A stretch of 64,000 bases of DNA. Origin: Burhinus oedicnemus (taxonomy: Eukaryota; Chordata; Aves; Charadriiformes; Burhinidae). The notes under the pieces are model-generated. The model did not search any database, was not told where the DNA came from, and saw only the letters and a program-made list of their open reading frames with translations. The position numbers and the translations under genes were made by a program. Location of the stretch: the NCBI GenBank assembly GCA_008921705.1, contig VFFE01007651.1, forward strand, positions 119,021 through 183,020. The letters run 5' to 3'. Position 1 is the first letter of the stretch; every line of letters starts with the position of its first letter. Shown one piece after another: positions 36,714 to 48,898 of the stretch.

Positions 36714-39700
36714 CCAATGTTAAAAATGCACTGTGGAATGTCAGAGCTTCACTAGAAATGGCAATCTTAAAAACAAACAAAAAAAAATTCAAAACAACCA
36801 CACCCGATCAAAGCAGCCTTTTCTTATTTCTCCTCTCACTAAAAAAAAAAAAAAATTGTTACTTGCAAGTGATTGATTTGACTGTCCTGAGTTTTTTGTT
36901 GTCTATTCCTATTGTCCACATGGAAGCAACCCAGCTCTGAAAAGGCACATGTGGGTCTGCTCCACATCAGCAGATTTGTTTACCAAGTCCCAGTCTTGAT
37001 TTCTTTAACTATAAATCCCTATCAGATCAAAGCTGTGGTTCCATTATTTCTCTGACAACAAAGCTAATGTAAAAGATTCCTGCTTGTCCCTGCCCCCTAT
37101 CATTCTTTCCTTCTCTCCATTTCCCATCTCTTCCTCATGAAGTCGTCTCAGCTGCACCAGATCTCAAATTTGATGTGTGTTTAATGAGAGGAAGCCAAAC
37201 CCCAGGACTTTAAGTTGTTTTAGTTGATCACCTCTGAAATAAGTATACATTTATCCTTAGCAAAAACAACCTGCTTGTAAAAATCTTTGAGAAGAAAGGC
37301 TTTTAAAACCCCCAGCAGACTGTGGTTCTGTGGCCCTCAACAAGAGGAGCTGTGCACCACTGGATAGTCAGCAGGACAAGTTTGATCAGGATTAGGCACA
37401 GCTGCTCAGCTGCACTTTTAAGTGATGCAGAATATATGACACTGTCAGCCAGCTTTATTCTTCTGTCCCAGCTGCAGAAGAAGAGATGAAACGATCCGGC
37501 ATAAAAGCTGTAAGATTAAACTGCCCCTCTGACATTTTCCAACTTTTACTGGAAGAGTTTGTACCAGTTTAGAACTTTTTGTTGTATGGACTGAGTGCAT
37601 CTGATCATGTTCCTTTCTGTCTTGGGGCTCATCATCACACAGAAACACAGCCTGAGATTGCAGACGAGATGAACACGCTTGGAACAGAAGCAGAAGCATC
37701 AGGTTGCTTTTTTCTTTTTTTAATAGAAAGACTGCATTTTTAAAGGCATCTATTTATCAATAATAATACTTATTTTGAAAGCCTTTTTCACTGAAGTTGT
37801 TGGTAGCTTCCATCCTGGGTACCAACAGAGGAGTCATTCCCTGTCTTTCATGGTTTCTGAACTCTGCTGCAGGGTCACAGAGGGAAAGAGCTAACATCCA
37901 ATTACCCAATAACAGTGGCAATAATACATCACTTCTCCAGCCAAGATCTTCCTGACAGATGACATGTCCCAGGAACCATTTGATTATTTTAGATAGTTAC
38001 TTGGAGTTGGTGGCCAGATGGCAACTGCAGGATAATAATAGCTGGCAAACTGATACGTGTCTTCGTGTCTTCCAAGGTAGAGAAAGATAGCTTCCAGAAA
38101 TATTCAGAGTGTTAAAAATAGTCGGAATGAGTATGAAAAGCCATTTTCTAATGACTGCCCGCCTTTGCTGTATTTTCATCACAAAAATCAATGTAGGAGT
38201 CTTTGTCATACCTAAGTTGGCTGGTCCCACTCTGGCTGTGCTCTTTTAGCAATCACACTGAACATTTAATTTTATTTTTAAGCCTACATATTTAATGAAG
38301 AACCAGAAATAGCTTTGGTCATTCTTACTGTAGATTTTTCCTCTACAGACATCACCTTGTGGTCTGCCTCACTTCTGAGGCTTTATTAATTACTAGCCTC
38401 ACTACTGCTAAGAGCAAAAGTTATCAGCTAGGTACTGTTGCTTACTGATAAAATAAGGGATGTCATCAATTGCACAAAGATCTGTCATAAATTTCGCAAT
38501 TCTCCTGTCATTTGTGGCTGAGGTTTACATGCGCTTGTCCCATCCCATTTCTCTATCATGTTCTGGCATCCCAATGTAGCCATGTCATTTCTAGAGAAGC
38601 TACAGTTAAAGGTGCTCTGACAAGAAAAGGTCAAGATTAAATCAAACCACGGGCATCTACACTGAATATTTTCATCATCCAGGCCAGGTGGGGCATTCAA
38701 TATTAAAAGAGATTTTTAAGTGACTTTAAAAAAAAAAAAATCATTCATAGATCTCCATGTACTTCATTGATACACCTCAGTCCTCAGAGACTCCAAAGCA
38801 CAATGTGTTTTAAAAGAAAATATTGTCGAAAAAGGAACTGTGGCATTCAGACAAAAAATAAAGATCTCTTAGCTTTAGAACCAATAAAAACCAGTGAGAT
38901 TCCAGTTCAGAAATGTACCACATTTTCAGGACAGCACTTGAGCAAAAGCATATAAGTATATGCTTAAATTTATTTATCTATGCTTATTTAGGGCATTTGA
39001 CTTTATATGCAATTATGTGTAAAGTAAAAAGCCAGGCAGAGGTTTCTAAGTAGAGCAACAAACAGCATCTCATCTTTCCCCTGGGAAATAACTTAGTCAT
39101 CCCCCATCGATTGCTCATACCTCAACGTGGCCATAAGCAGAGAGCTAGGAGGCAAAGTCATACCAAACACCTACAAGGGAGCAGAAGCAAATGCTGGAGT
39201 ACTTTAAGTCCTCTCACAGCCAGGCCTCCAGCTTGCACCCTACTGCTAGAAACCACGATTCCCATTGCTGGGCTGTATTCAGCCACCTGGTGCCGTAAAG
39301 CTGAACCTACCTCCTTGGGAAACTGCTAATTAATCCCAGTTGTTCCCCTATAGAGATGTGAGGCATTTTGCTCCTGCCGCTGCAGTGGCAGGCAAAACCA
39401 GGGAAATCTTTTTGATTTACCCTCTCCTTTGTACAGCACTTGTGTTTCAGGACTGAAGCAAGGTACAGGCCTGTACCAATGCAGCAGTACACACCTGAGG
39501 AACAGAAAGAAAACTAACAAGGGATTGAATGTCAGGCATTATGGCAACAAAATCAAAATACTCATTGAACTGCTTCCTGCTAGCATATATTATAAAGTAG
39601 AAACTGCTGCTGAAAAAAAACAAAAAACACTCAAATGCTAATTTTGTGGGGTGATTGTACACCATGTTCCTAGCACCTGGAACACACTGCACACATGTGC

Positions 39701-39939
39701 ACTCAGAGGAGCAAAGACACCATAAATACAAAGAACAAACAGTGGAGCTGTTATAAGGAAGAGGGCTATGATCACATCTCCCTCCACACTACCCAACCTG
39801 CTCGTTGTGGGCAGCAAATGAGGAACACCAGGCAAAACCAGAGGGAGGGTAGGAAGCTCTATGTGACTACCTTCCTCACTAAACAAACATCAGAAGCAAA
39901 GTTCAAACCTAGCTTATTAAGAAAGAACACTTCAAGTGT
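36714..39939. other. Unique non-coding sequence
   Basis: No gene or clear repeat is recognised. A runs occur at about 36841-36855 and 38728-38740. The overlapping frames at 39307-39886 on both strands show no domain. Confidence 0.5.
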
Positions 39940-39985
39940 TCACACTTCTGTCTTTTACACTTCCCTCATCTGTAAGTGAAATTAG
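39940..39985 (+). repeat. Short MIR-like fragment, sense
   Basis: CACTTCTGTCTTTTACACTTCCCTCATCTGTAAGTGAA follows the sense MIR string CACTTAACC...CAGTTTCCTCATCTGTAAAATG. The match is short and could be fortuitous. It stands directly before an antisense MIR-type piece. Confidence 0.35.
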
Positions 39986-39989
39986 AAAT

Positions 39990-40215
39990 CAACATTATTA
40001 TCATTTTGCAGACCCAAGGAGGACTAGAGCTGTGCTGTTCTCAGTGCTCTGCAAACACATGCTGGGAATCAGCCCTCCACCAATAAATCTACAGTCATAG
40101 AGATGAGACAGGGATAAGGTGTGGATCTTTTGCTTGGAAAGCAAAAGGATTTGTCCACAGCTGTTTAGTAGAGCAGGAATAGAACCTAGCCTCCCAGCTC
40201 CCTTTTCCTGGCTAT
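39990..40215 (-). repeat. MIR/L2-type SINE, antisense
   Basis: The plus strand begins with an ATTATTATCATTTTGCAG tail (about 39994-40011). It passes through CAGTGCTCTGCAAACACATG (about 40042-40061) and ends with GGATTTGTCCACAGCTG and GCAGGAATAGAACCTAGCCTCCCAGCTCCC (about 40172-40202). That is the antisense order of a CORE-SINE with the sauropsid-type tail: TTATTATTA, then GCTTTACAAACA, then CTTGCCCAAGGTCACACAG, then GCAGAGCCGGGAATAGAACCCAGG, CTCC. It is about 225 bp long and probably nearly full length, but old. Confidence 0.65.
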
Positions 40216-40317
40216 TTAAAACCATTTCTGTGCTTATCAGGTACTAGTAGTAGCACACCGTCACAGTCAGATTTAGGTCAACAAAGAGAGACTGCCTATT
40301 CCAGAAATGCAGCTGAA

Positions 40318-40560
40318 GGAGAGCTCTCCAAGTCATCTAGTCCATCTGTTTCCTCTGAAACAAGATCAAGTTTACCCTGATAATCTCCAACATGTTAGTA
40401 CAATCAGTTCTAAAGCATCTCCAATCTATAACTTCCTCACATTGCTTGGCCTCATACCGGAACATTTTTCTGAAGGTCTACACTAAATCTCCCACACTAC
40501 AGAGTAATCCAAACCCTGCATCTGTTATCAAAGTAATAATAGACCAAATGAAATATATAC
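40318..40560 (-). repeat. Old CR1 3' fragment, antisense
   Basis: Plus-strand landmarks: CTCCAAGTCATCTAGTCCATC (about 40326-40346), AAGATCAAGTTTACCCTGATAATCTCCAACATG, AGCATCTCCAATCTATAACTTCCTCAC, TTGCTTGGCCTCATACCGGAACATTTTTCTGAAGGTCTACACTAAATCTCCC (to about 40493), then CTACAGAGTAATCCAAACCC. These follow the antisense of a CR1 3' end, in which TCATCTAGTCCA is the stretch just inside the tail and TTTTTCCTAATGTCTAACCTAAATCTCCC lies farther in. The octamer tail is lost. Divergence is higher than in the sense copy that begins 330 bp downstream. Confidence 0.7.
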
Positions 40561-40890
40561 AGAGAATACCCTTTCCACTGAAGTTCCTAAGTTGCATCTG
40601 CTTCTGGCACAATTTTCTTTTTTGTGGGCTCCAGGAAGCAGCAGTGGAATTAACTACTATTTGTATTTCCAACTGGAGCCTGGGAATTTTTTATCAAGGA
40701 TTGTCCTTGAACACTTTGCTCCCAACAGAGTGAATTCATTTGGTTTTCATTCAAGAGAGACTAAATAGTTTTTAACCATGAAAAAAGATAGGAGTTGATG
40801 GTTCCCTCTGCTTTGTTAGCAGTGAATGTGATTAGGTGGCCTGTGTTCAGAAACTGTCTGCCCTTGATGACATCTGCCAGACTTATGAGC

Positions 40891-41850
40891 TCCTGTATTG
40901 GGACCGGTACTGTTCAACATCTTCATCAATGACATAGATGGTGGGATCGAGTGCACCCTCAGCAAGTTTGTGGACGACACCAAGCTAAGTGCTGCAGTTG
41001 ACACACCTGAGGGACAAGATGCAATCCAGAAGGACCTGGACAAGCTTGAGAAGTGGGCCCATGTGAACCTCATGAGGTTCAACAAGGCCAAGTGCAAGGT
41101 CCTGCACCTGGGTCAGGGCAATGCCCAATATCAATATAGGCTGGGGGATGAAGGGATTGAGAGCAGCCCTGCTGAAAAGGACTTGGGTGTACTGGTGGAT
41201 GAAAAGCTGGACATGAACCAGCAATGTGTGCTTGCAGCCCAGAAGGCCAACAGTATCCTGGGCTGCATCAAAAGAAGCATGGCTAGCAGGTCCAGGGAGG
41301 TGATTCTGCCCCTCTACTCCGCTCTGGTGAGACCCCACCTGGAGTACTGCATCCAGCTCTGGAACCCCCTTAATGTAAGAAGGACATGGACCTATTGGAG
41401 TGAGTCCAGAGGAGGGCCATTAAGGTGATCAGAGGGCTGGAGCCCCTCTCCTATGAGCGAGTTGGGGTTGTTCTGCCTGGAGGAGGCTCTGCAGAGACTG
41501 TACTGCAGCCTTTCAGTACTTAAAAGGGGGCCTACAGGAAAGATGGGGACAAACTTTTTAGCACAGCCTGTTGCGATAGGACAAGGGGTAATGGCTTTAA
41601 ACTAAAAGAGGGAAGATTTAGAATAGATATAAGGAAGAAATTTTTAACAATGAGGGTGGTGACATATTGGAACAGGTTGCCCAGAGAGGTGGTAGATGCC
41701 CCATCACTGGAAACATTCAAGGTCAGGTTAGACAAGGCTCTGAGTAACCTGATCTAGTTGAAGATACCTTAAGTCCCTACTCATTGCAGGGGAGGTTGGA
41801 CTGGTGACCTTTAAAGGTCACTTCCAACCCAAACTATTCTATGATTCTAT
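40891..41850 (+). mobile_element. CR1 LINE, 5'-truncated, with partial reverse transcriptase
   Basis: The largest transposable element in the window, about 960 bp. It begins within the reverse-transcriptase palm of ORF2 (TGTATTGGGACCGGTACTGTTC) and runs to the CR1 tail CTTCCAACCCAAACTATTCTATGATTCTAT at 41821-41850. The frame at 40898-41428 encodes the RT segment, including the catalytic FVDD motif. A deletion and small indels near 41370-41510 break the frame, so the C-terminal part (KEGRF, RKKF, PREVVDAPS region, about 41600-41710) lies in a different frame. The endonuclease, ORF1 and promoter are absent, so it cannot move by itself. Confidence 0.95.
40898..41428 (+). pseudogene. CR1 ORF2 reverse-transcriptase fragment
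   Basis: The 176-residue frame covers the end of the RT palm and the thumb of CR1 ORF2. LFNIFINDI at residues 5-13 is the palm motif that precedes the active site. FVDD at residues 24-27 (codons at 40967-40978) carries the two catalytic aspartates of the Y/FxDD box. KCKVLHLG follows near residue 65, and the [20 protein letters not shown] thumb segment near residues 138-157. In a complete CR1 this protein also has an N-terminal apurinic endonuclease domain and is about five times longer. The first methionine is simply the first ATG after the truncation point. The frame shifts after the LWNP motif, and the last 20 residues are not CR1-like. It is a non-functional remnant. Confidence 0.93.
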
Positions 41851-44800
41851 AAATAAAGGCACCTTTCAGAAGGGGAGTGAAAATGTTATCAAGGCCTTTC
41901 TTACTCTTTTAGGGTAGAGCAGGAAAGTCTGATAGGTGAAGCTTGTGGGCTGAACCAAGACACTGAATGGTTAAAATGCTTCAGCATCCATTAGCAAGCC
42001 TCTAAGCCTTTCACTTTGGCTTAGATCATTACCTTTGTACAAGCAAGAGGCAGCTGTAAGGGGAGGCTGGAGGTGTCCACCCATTTGGAAGCAGAGTACC
42101 CAACACCCTCCTGGGTCACATCAGCCAGAATGCCTCCTGGGGAGCACAGGCTGCCACAGCAGTGGTGAAAGCCCAAAGCGAAACCTAGCCTGGTGACCTT
42201 CCCTGTACAAGGGCACATCACCACCTGAAAAGCTAGAGCCTCAAAGTAAGATGCCCTGGAGGGGGAAATTATTTTTCTTGCCTCATCAAAACCCTTGTAG
42301 CTGTCTTGGGTGCGATCCTCTCAGGGAGATAACTGAGTGGGCCCTCCTCCACTACTAAGTACAGGGAATGGATCATTCTGCATCCAAGTGCTATTCCTTA
42401 AGGTACTGGCTTGTACTTTTCCTCATCTACCCTTCAGAGGGCTTGTTGAGCTCACACATGCCCGTATCCTGGGTAAGGTCACACAACTTTACTTGGCAGG
42501 TGAAGAAACATTGGCTAGTGCACTCTCTGTGCATGATTTGCCATAATGCAATATGTGCAGGAATAAACAGGCTATAATTTAAAAAAAAAAATCAAAATTT
42601 TCCATCCTTTATGATGCAGAATTAGGTCTAAATCCCCCTGGGTTAGGCTCTGTGCTCACAGAGGAAACCATCATGCTAACTTTGTGGTAAAAGGCATTGG
42701 TTAAATCCTGGCCAGCTCTACTAGATGCATATAAAACTTCCATGCAAGAGCAGAAAGCTCTGGAAGCTATGCAATGCTGCCTCTTCAAATAAGAGTGATT
42801 TGACTTTATTGTTTTAAACTTTAGTTATTTTTTTATTGTACTTACAGGCAACATGTCAGATAAAGGCATAAATTCTTATTAAAAAGACGTTGCCACCCAA
42901 AAGTCATTATTAAAAAGAGTTACAAGTGCCATAGACAGCAATCTCAAGAATGCTTAATAAAGCTGAAGGACTGTATTAGTAAAGCTAAATGAAAAAGTGA
43001 GCTTACGCTTCATTATACCAGTGCCTGTGTAATAATCTCATATGCTCCCAGCAAGCTGAAGGGCAGTGGCCTTCAGATAATAGCAAAATTATTATGGGCA
43101 CAGGGAAGTTTTAGACTGACCCCAGGTACTGGGCAAGAGAGAAGCTCCTGTGTGATCAGACACTGTCCATTCCCAGTTTGCCAAGGGGGCTGTGGAACTT
43201 GGAAGACCACAAGCTAAAGGAGACGCAGCCTCAGGCTGGGCTCCTCTAAACTGAAAACAGACTCCAAGGGCTGGTTTAATACCCTACTTCAGGGCAGCAA
43301 AGGCCCTCAGTTCACTTCCAAGTAAAATGGAGGCATTGAAGTATTTTGCAGGAGGACAGTGTGGTTTATTTCTACAAAACAGTATTGTAGAAATTCATTA
43401 ATCAAGTATCCTTAGGAATATTCATCTCCTTCATTAGATGAGCGCTGCAAAGCACAAACCCACTTTTCAGAGCTTGTTTCTACCCCCTTTTTTTTTCCCC
43501 TGAAATAAAGGTGTTTAGAGCCAGTGTCTTCAGATAGCACATTACAGGTGAAAAAAAAAAAAAAAGTTAAAATTAATCAGAAATTGGATTCTGTGGGGGA
43601 AGAAAATTCTTTGTCTCTACTGATGCTCCCAGGAATTCCAAGGTGGTGGTTGTCAGTCTGGGAAATATAAGTGCTGCTTAAGATAAAGATGGTATTGTGG
43701 AGAATATAGTGCCAGCAAAGGTGCCAAATACCCTCTTTGGTAACAAAAGCCTCAGACCAGTCAATGACAGGGATATGACACAATGTTGTTACACAATGCA
43801 CAAGAGAGTTGATTATATACATAGGTGACCTCTTTCAGGTGAATTTATAAGAAAGGGCTGTTATTAAAACACAGTGGTCTTCGCCCAACTTCTTTGCAAT
43901 GACAGGTCGTTCAAGTCACCCCTTTGCTGTGCAAGAGATGCATAGGAGAGGTCTTAAGGGTTCTTAACCTGCAAAGCCAAAGCAGTTACTGACACAAATG
44001 CAATAATAATGAAGAGAGGGAAAAAAAAGAAAAGGGGGGAGAGGGGATCAAGCAACCTCCATGGAGTTTCTTCACTGACTTTAAACCTGTGCTCAACAGC
44101 AAACCACCTAGCCACACCGGTACTAATTAAGCTTCAGAGCTGACACACTGCTGCTGAGCAGAGGAAATTCTGCAGTGCTCATGGGCAAAAACGTGTGAGT
44201 AGCTTGCACAGGAAGAAAGCTAAAGATAACTTTGCTCACTGTTAAAGACAACTGCATTCACCACTGATAGTTCTTATCTAAGCAGAGCAGACTTGGCCCA
44301 AACTTCATAGACAGATCTGCAGGGAAATCTCACCACACCTCAGGGAAAGACACAGAAGATAGGGGACGGCACTCAATTCTGAATCAGTGCCCAGGAGTAA
44401 CATGGATATTTGGGACATACCATGGAGAGATAAATGGAATTGACTATGTAACACAGTAGAGAGAAAAAAAAAAAAAAAAGAAAAAAAGCCAGAGCTCTCC
44501 TAAACTGAACTGCAAGTGCCTCATGAGGTAATGAAAGGAGACTTCTATCCTGTGTAAAGTGCAGGCAGGCCAGAGAGGTTTAAGCTCAGCTTTACTTCCA
44601 CAAAAAATAAGACTAATATAAGGTGCGAATAACAAATGATCCAAAGCATTGGATTCTTCTTTCTTAATGACTTCAGGAACTTCAGTATCACAGGACCTTG
44701 ACTACAAGCAGCTTCTTCTGTGTCTCCTATACAGAAGATAGACCAACAGATAGCTCCATGCATCCCTAGACATGGGAAATTCAGGTAAGCATCTTTAAAA

Positions 44801-47384
44801 GAGCATGAAGGAGAAAAATCCCACGAACAAGGAACCTAGGAATGCACCAGGACTTTGATTTTCTCTGCCGGTAACACTATATCCACCTTCTCACTCATCA
44901 TCCTGGTATTAGAAAATACTGTGCAATTAGAGCATAACTTCATAGCGCTGTGATGAGTATCAGCACTATTCAGGGGTAATGCAGCAGCCATATCCACTAG
45001 GACCTTGCCATGCCAGATGCTGTACACCACCTACTTCAGGAGATCTAGCACCTCTCCCAAACAGTCTCTGTAGCTATGGCTTTTAAGGTTTCAGCAAGTA
45101 GCGTTTCTGCTGCAACACATCTTACTACCAGAAAATGTTATGGAGGAAAATGAAGATGAACAAGTCAATTTATAAATCTCATTAGTGGGACAACTCTGCT
45201 CTCTCTTCAACAGTCTATGATATTGTTTTCAAAGGACAGTCATCCAAATGCCAAAACTAAATTAGTAGCAACTGGCTTCTGATTGGGAATTTCCATACAG
45301 AGGTGCCAAGCACTGAGAGAGATGAGCTCCTCTCTCCCTTGTTGGTATAGGGCAGCATGAAATATGAGAAACCTGGATTTTAAGCTTCCCCAGGGCCTCA
45401 TGTCCCAAAGAAATAAGATTCCTATTTTCAGTAAAAAATAGTTTGGATCAGAGGGATTTAAAAATCATGTTATAAGGAGAACAAGCAGTTTCAAAATCCA
45501 AATGAAAAGCTATGCTCAGCATTTAGAACCTGGGATTTAGTTCAAGCTGTTCTTATGGCTTGAATATTTCTTCCCTGTAAAAGACATTTGCTTTATGTTA
45601 GTTTAAGATAAGCAAAAATAAAACCTATTTTTACAGCATTTCCAAGGAGATAAATGAGCCCAGAGCTTTGTGAAGTCAAGGGCAGCTACTCATTTTGCTC
45701 CCTTCCCACAAAGATGCAATGCCAGTCCCTTCTCTAGCTGCAGAGTTGACTGGCTCAATAGGATGTCACCTTAGCTAACAGCCGTGATGGATGGTGCTGC
45801 TGCTCCAGCCGCCTCCAGGCTGCCAGCTGTCTGAGAAATCATATACATGCTGAACCGCACCATCCAGTGCATCTTCACTGAACACACCTTCTTCACACCT
45901 CTCTTACTGTAGCTCCACAAAGAGACTTCAATGATCTGCAAGCTTGTTTTGATTTCCAAATCTATTCATATTTGGTTTTGTAATACACTGAAAGCATAGC
46001 AATTGCACAGTTGGTGCCTAATGAGGTGGGAGTCAGTGAAGTGGGGCAGATCCTGATATGTAGGCTGGATCCATTGCTTGCATGCAAGGCTGGATGGCTT
46101 ACGTCATCCACAGCATGGGTTACAGGGAGGAGATGAGATATCTTTGTGTTCTTCAGCAGTGATCCTCTCTGGCTGATCCCAGCACTGCACTGAACGGCTT
46201 TGAAAGGGAGATGGAAACTACTATTTCTACATTATAAGGCTCCCATAGTACACAATGCCCAGCAAGGGAACTCAGAAGAGAGTACCACCGATACAAAAAG
46301 GCCTTCAGAAAGAAAATATCCAGACAGGGAAAACTTGAAATATGCAATTTTACCTATTTTGAGAAGCAGCAAAGCTAATAGTGTATGATCTGTGCATCAA
46401 CTCCAAGTGTCCCAACGCTGCCCTGATTATTAAAGGTTTTATCTAGTCACATTTATTAGTAATTATGTCTTCCAAAAGCAAACAGGCATCTGGAAATATA
46501 GTGTTACTTTGAAAAGGAGTCAGGCTTTTATCCCTCCTTAAATCATCCCACAGGCCAAAGAGTCCTTGGGGACTTTCACTTGATACAGAGGCCTTAGCAA
46601 GCTTCTGTCCAGAACATTCCTTCTGCAAACAAACAAACCAAGAAACTAGCATGTAACTAATTGCAAATACCTTTCTCTACAGTCAGCGTAGCAGATGCAT
46701 TTCCATGAGGTTTCAGCAACCTACTTAAGTCTAACTGACCACAAAATGCATTAGCAAGTCAATACATCCTTATTAATAGTGAATATTACAGCATTAAACA
46801 GGTGGGGTTTAACTTTTTTTTTCCTTTTTCAAAAAGACAGAAACCAGCATCTTTTGTAGGACCCAATAAATGCATATGAGCTTAATGCAATTGAGGTTAT
46901 TTGATGAATTAACATACGGAGTTTGCTAGGACTGTAGAACTTTTGGTACTAATTAGGTACAACTATGCAGGCCTGCAATAATAGCTGCTGAAATTGCAGA
47001 TGATCTGACTAGCAGCATTTTTATTATCACATATGTCATGCTACCCAGGTAGCAAATGGTTCCTGTCTTGGGGGGCAGGATGAATGGATCAAAATCTCAT
47101 ATTTGGCTTTCTTTTTTGTTGCATTTCCAAAACGCTGTGCTTCTGCAAAGGACAACTTTCTAGCAAATTCACCACATATCAACCTGTTGCATACTAATGT
47201 TAGTTTTCATACAAGGATATGAAACGAAATAAAGTTAGTGTCTGAAGCCATAAGTGAGGTTGCAGTATCAGGCATTGACCATGGAACACTTCTCCCTTTG
47301 GATATACAAAATCTGGCCACAGTTAGGAACAGCTGCACACCAAGAAAGAGCTCAGGATCTCACAGTAAAAAGATAAGCCTCGGG
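41851..47384. other. Unique non-coding sequence
   Basis: About 5.5 kb without a recognised gene. A weak MIR-like string (GGTAAGGTCACACAACTTTACTTGGCAG, about 42474-42500) is too short to call. Simple A runs lie at 42581-42590, 43552-43565 and 44464-44487, and a T run at 43489-43496. AT-rich blocks at about 42850-43110 and 46860-47060 have the texture of conserved non-coding elements; see findings. Confidence 0.5.
44464..44487 (+). repeat. A-rich tract
   Basis: A run of 16 A followed by G and seven more A. No retrotransposed body is recognisable upstream, so it is taken as simple sequence and not as a poly-A tail. Confidence 0.85.
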
Positions 47385-47466
47385 GCTTCCAGGCTCATTG
47401 CAGAGGGGTTGGACTAAAAGACCTTTAAAGGTCTCTTCCAACCCAAACCATTCTACAATTCTGATT
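47385..47466 (+). mobile_element. CR1 LINE 3' tail, heavily truncated
   Basis: Only the last 80 bp or so of a CR1 remains: CTCATTGCAGAGGGGTTGGACTAAAAG, ACCTTTAAAGGTCTCTTCCAACCC, AAACCATTCTACAATTCTGAT. It matches the end of the copies at 33383-33583 and 41750-41850. The terminal octamer has decayed to ATTCTACA-ATTCTGAT. The GACCTTTAAAGGTC palindrome inside is part of the CR1 consensus. Confidence 0.9.
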
Positions 47467-48884
47467 TAAAACTGTTTTCCCCTGAAGAGCAGCCACAGCA
47501 CGTTCATTAAATGCTTACGCATCCCACCTACTGACAGGAGACGAAGATTCAAGGCGGTACATGTTCATGTAATATGGTTCATGTATTTATTAGCAGATGA
47601 CCACAACAAGAAGTGGAAAACAAACATCACATACAGTTTCCTCGTGCCCACACACTTGGTGGCTTTACGTGGATTTGGCTGTTAGCCAGGAACACACTGC
47701 AGAGCCTGTCAGCAATGCAGCAGGTCGTTTCAGCTGCATACCCTGCCAAAACTTTAATGAGGGCTTGCAAGCAAGAGACTGCATAGTGGGAGAAGGAGCT
47801 GATGGTCTCACTTGATACACCGACAGAAAGCCATCTGCCTCCCAGGTATTGCACAAGGCGGCAGCTGGCAGCATCAGTACTTTTTCCCCTCTCCCAAAAC
47901 AAATGCAGGGCTCTCTTGCTGTTCTTCCTGTTTTCCCACAAGCCCTTCCTTCTCCCCATGCCGCAGAGCAAGGTCACATCCCCCACAGCTGGATGAACTC
48001 ACTTGAATAGGAAAACCAAATTCCACTCTCACCTTGTGCTAATTGCTCCTCCAGCTCAAGAGGGAAAAGGGTACCTTCCTCATGTAAATAAGCTGAAGCT
48101 ACCTTTAATCTCATTACACTAGGATTTTTCAGCACCATACTGCAATCACAAAGAACTCCACATTGCGACCAGAGCAGGTAAATAACTACTTGGACAGCTG
48201 TAACAGTGCCCCAAATGGGGTGATGCCGGTATTACAATGCAGTGATGGCAGAAAAACTGCAAGGTAGGCATCCCCTGAGTGACATGGAAGGTGTTGCTCC
48301 TTTTGCTGCCCTCTTCCTGGATAAGCCTCTTAACCTGCTCTACCTCACCACATGCAGACTGAAATTCATGCACAAAAATTAGTAGTTCGTAGAAAAGAGA
48401 AGCTAATTCATGGAAATGCATGTGCTGAATGCAGTTCATTTTTCTCCTTTTAGCACATTCTGTATGCAGCACAGGCACAGCCTCATTGCTGACAAGGAAC
48501 AAGATGAACTGATTTCATATATCATAGCTAGAGTTACAGTAAACGTGATGCTAGTGGGTAGATAGGAACTGAGTGCAGCCAGTGACACACTGGGGTATTT
48601 TTGCAGATGGGCAGTTTACAGTTCTATTTTTACTGCCTTTGGGGGCTTCAGTTCAATCCATGGAGTAGTTGGTCTGCATTACTCAGACACGTCTCTGTGA
48701 CGCCATTCTGGGTAAGCACCACAAAGGACTACTCTGCATCACGTACGGCTGCAGGCTGCGTGGGTCTCCGAGCAAAGAAAGGAGGATTTCTGCCTGTCAG
48801 CGAGAGAAATAAAGACTCGAGAGCTGGATTAAAGCATCTGGAAAATTACTGCAGCCTCACAGCTTTTGCTGCTTGCTACCCGGG

Positions 48885-48893
48885 ATGAGTCAT
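48885..48893. promoter_or_regulatory. AP-1-type site
   Basis: ATGAGTCAT is a perfect palindromic TGA(G/C)TCA core, the consensus of AP-1 (Fos/Jun) and close to the core used by Maf/NF-E2 factors. It is 5 bp from the X-box that follows. The motif alone is common; the pairing makes it more interesting. Confidence 0.4.
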
Positions 48894-48898
48894 CACCG

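Noticed and set aside
42474..42500. MIR-like string AAGGTCACACAACTTTACTTGGCAG
   Set aside because: Matches antisense MIR over only about 25 bp, with no collinear flanking blocks.
44464..44487. Poly-A tract as a possible processed-pseudogene tail
   Set aside because: No intron-less gene copy or LINE body precedes it, and there is no target-site duplication around it.
47418..47434. Palindrome GACCTTTAAAGGTC
   Set aside because: It is part of the CR1 3' consensus, and similar stretches occur in the other CR1 tails of this window. It is not a separate regulatory site.
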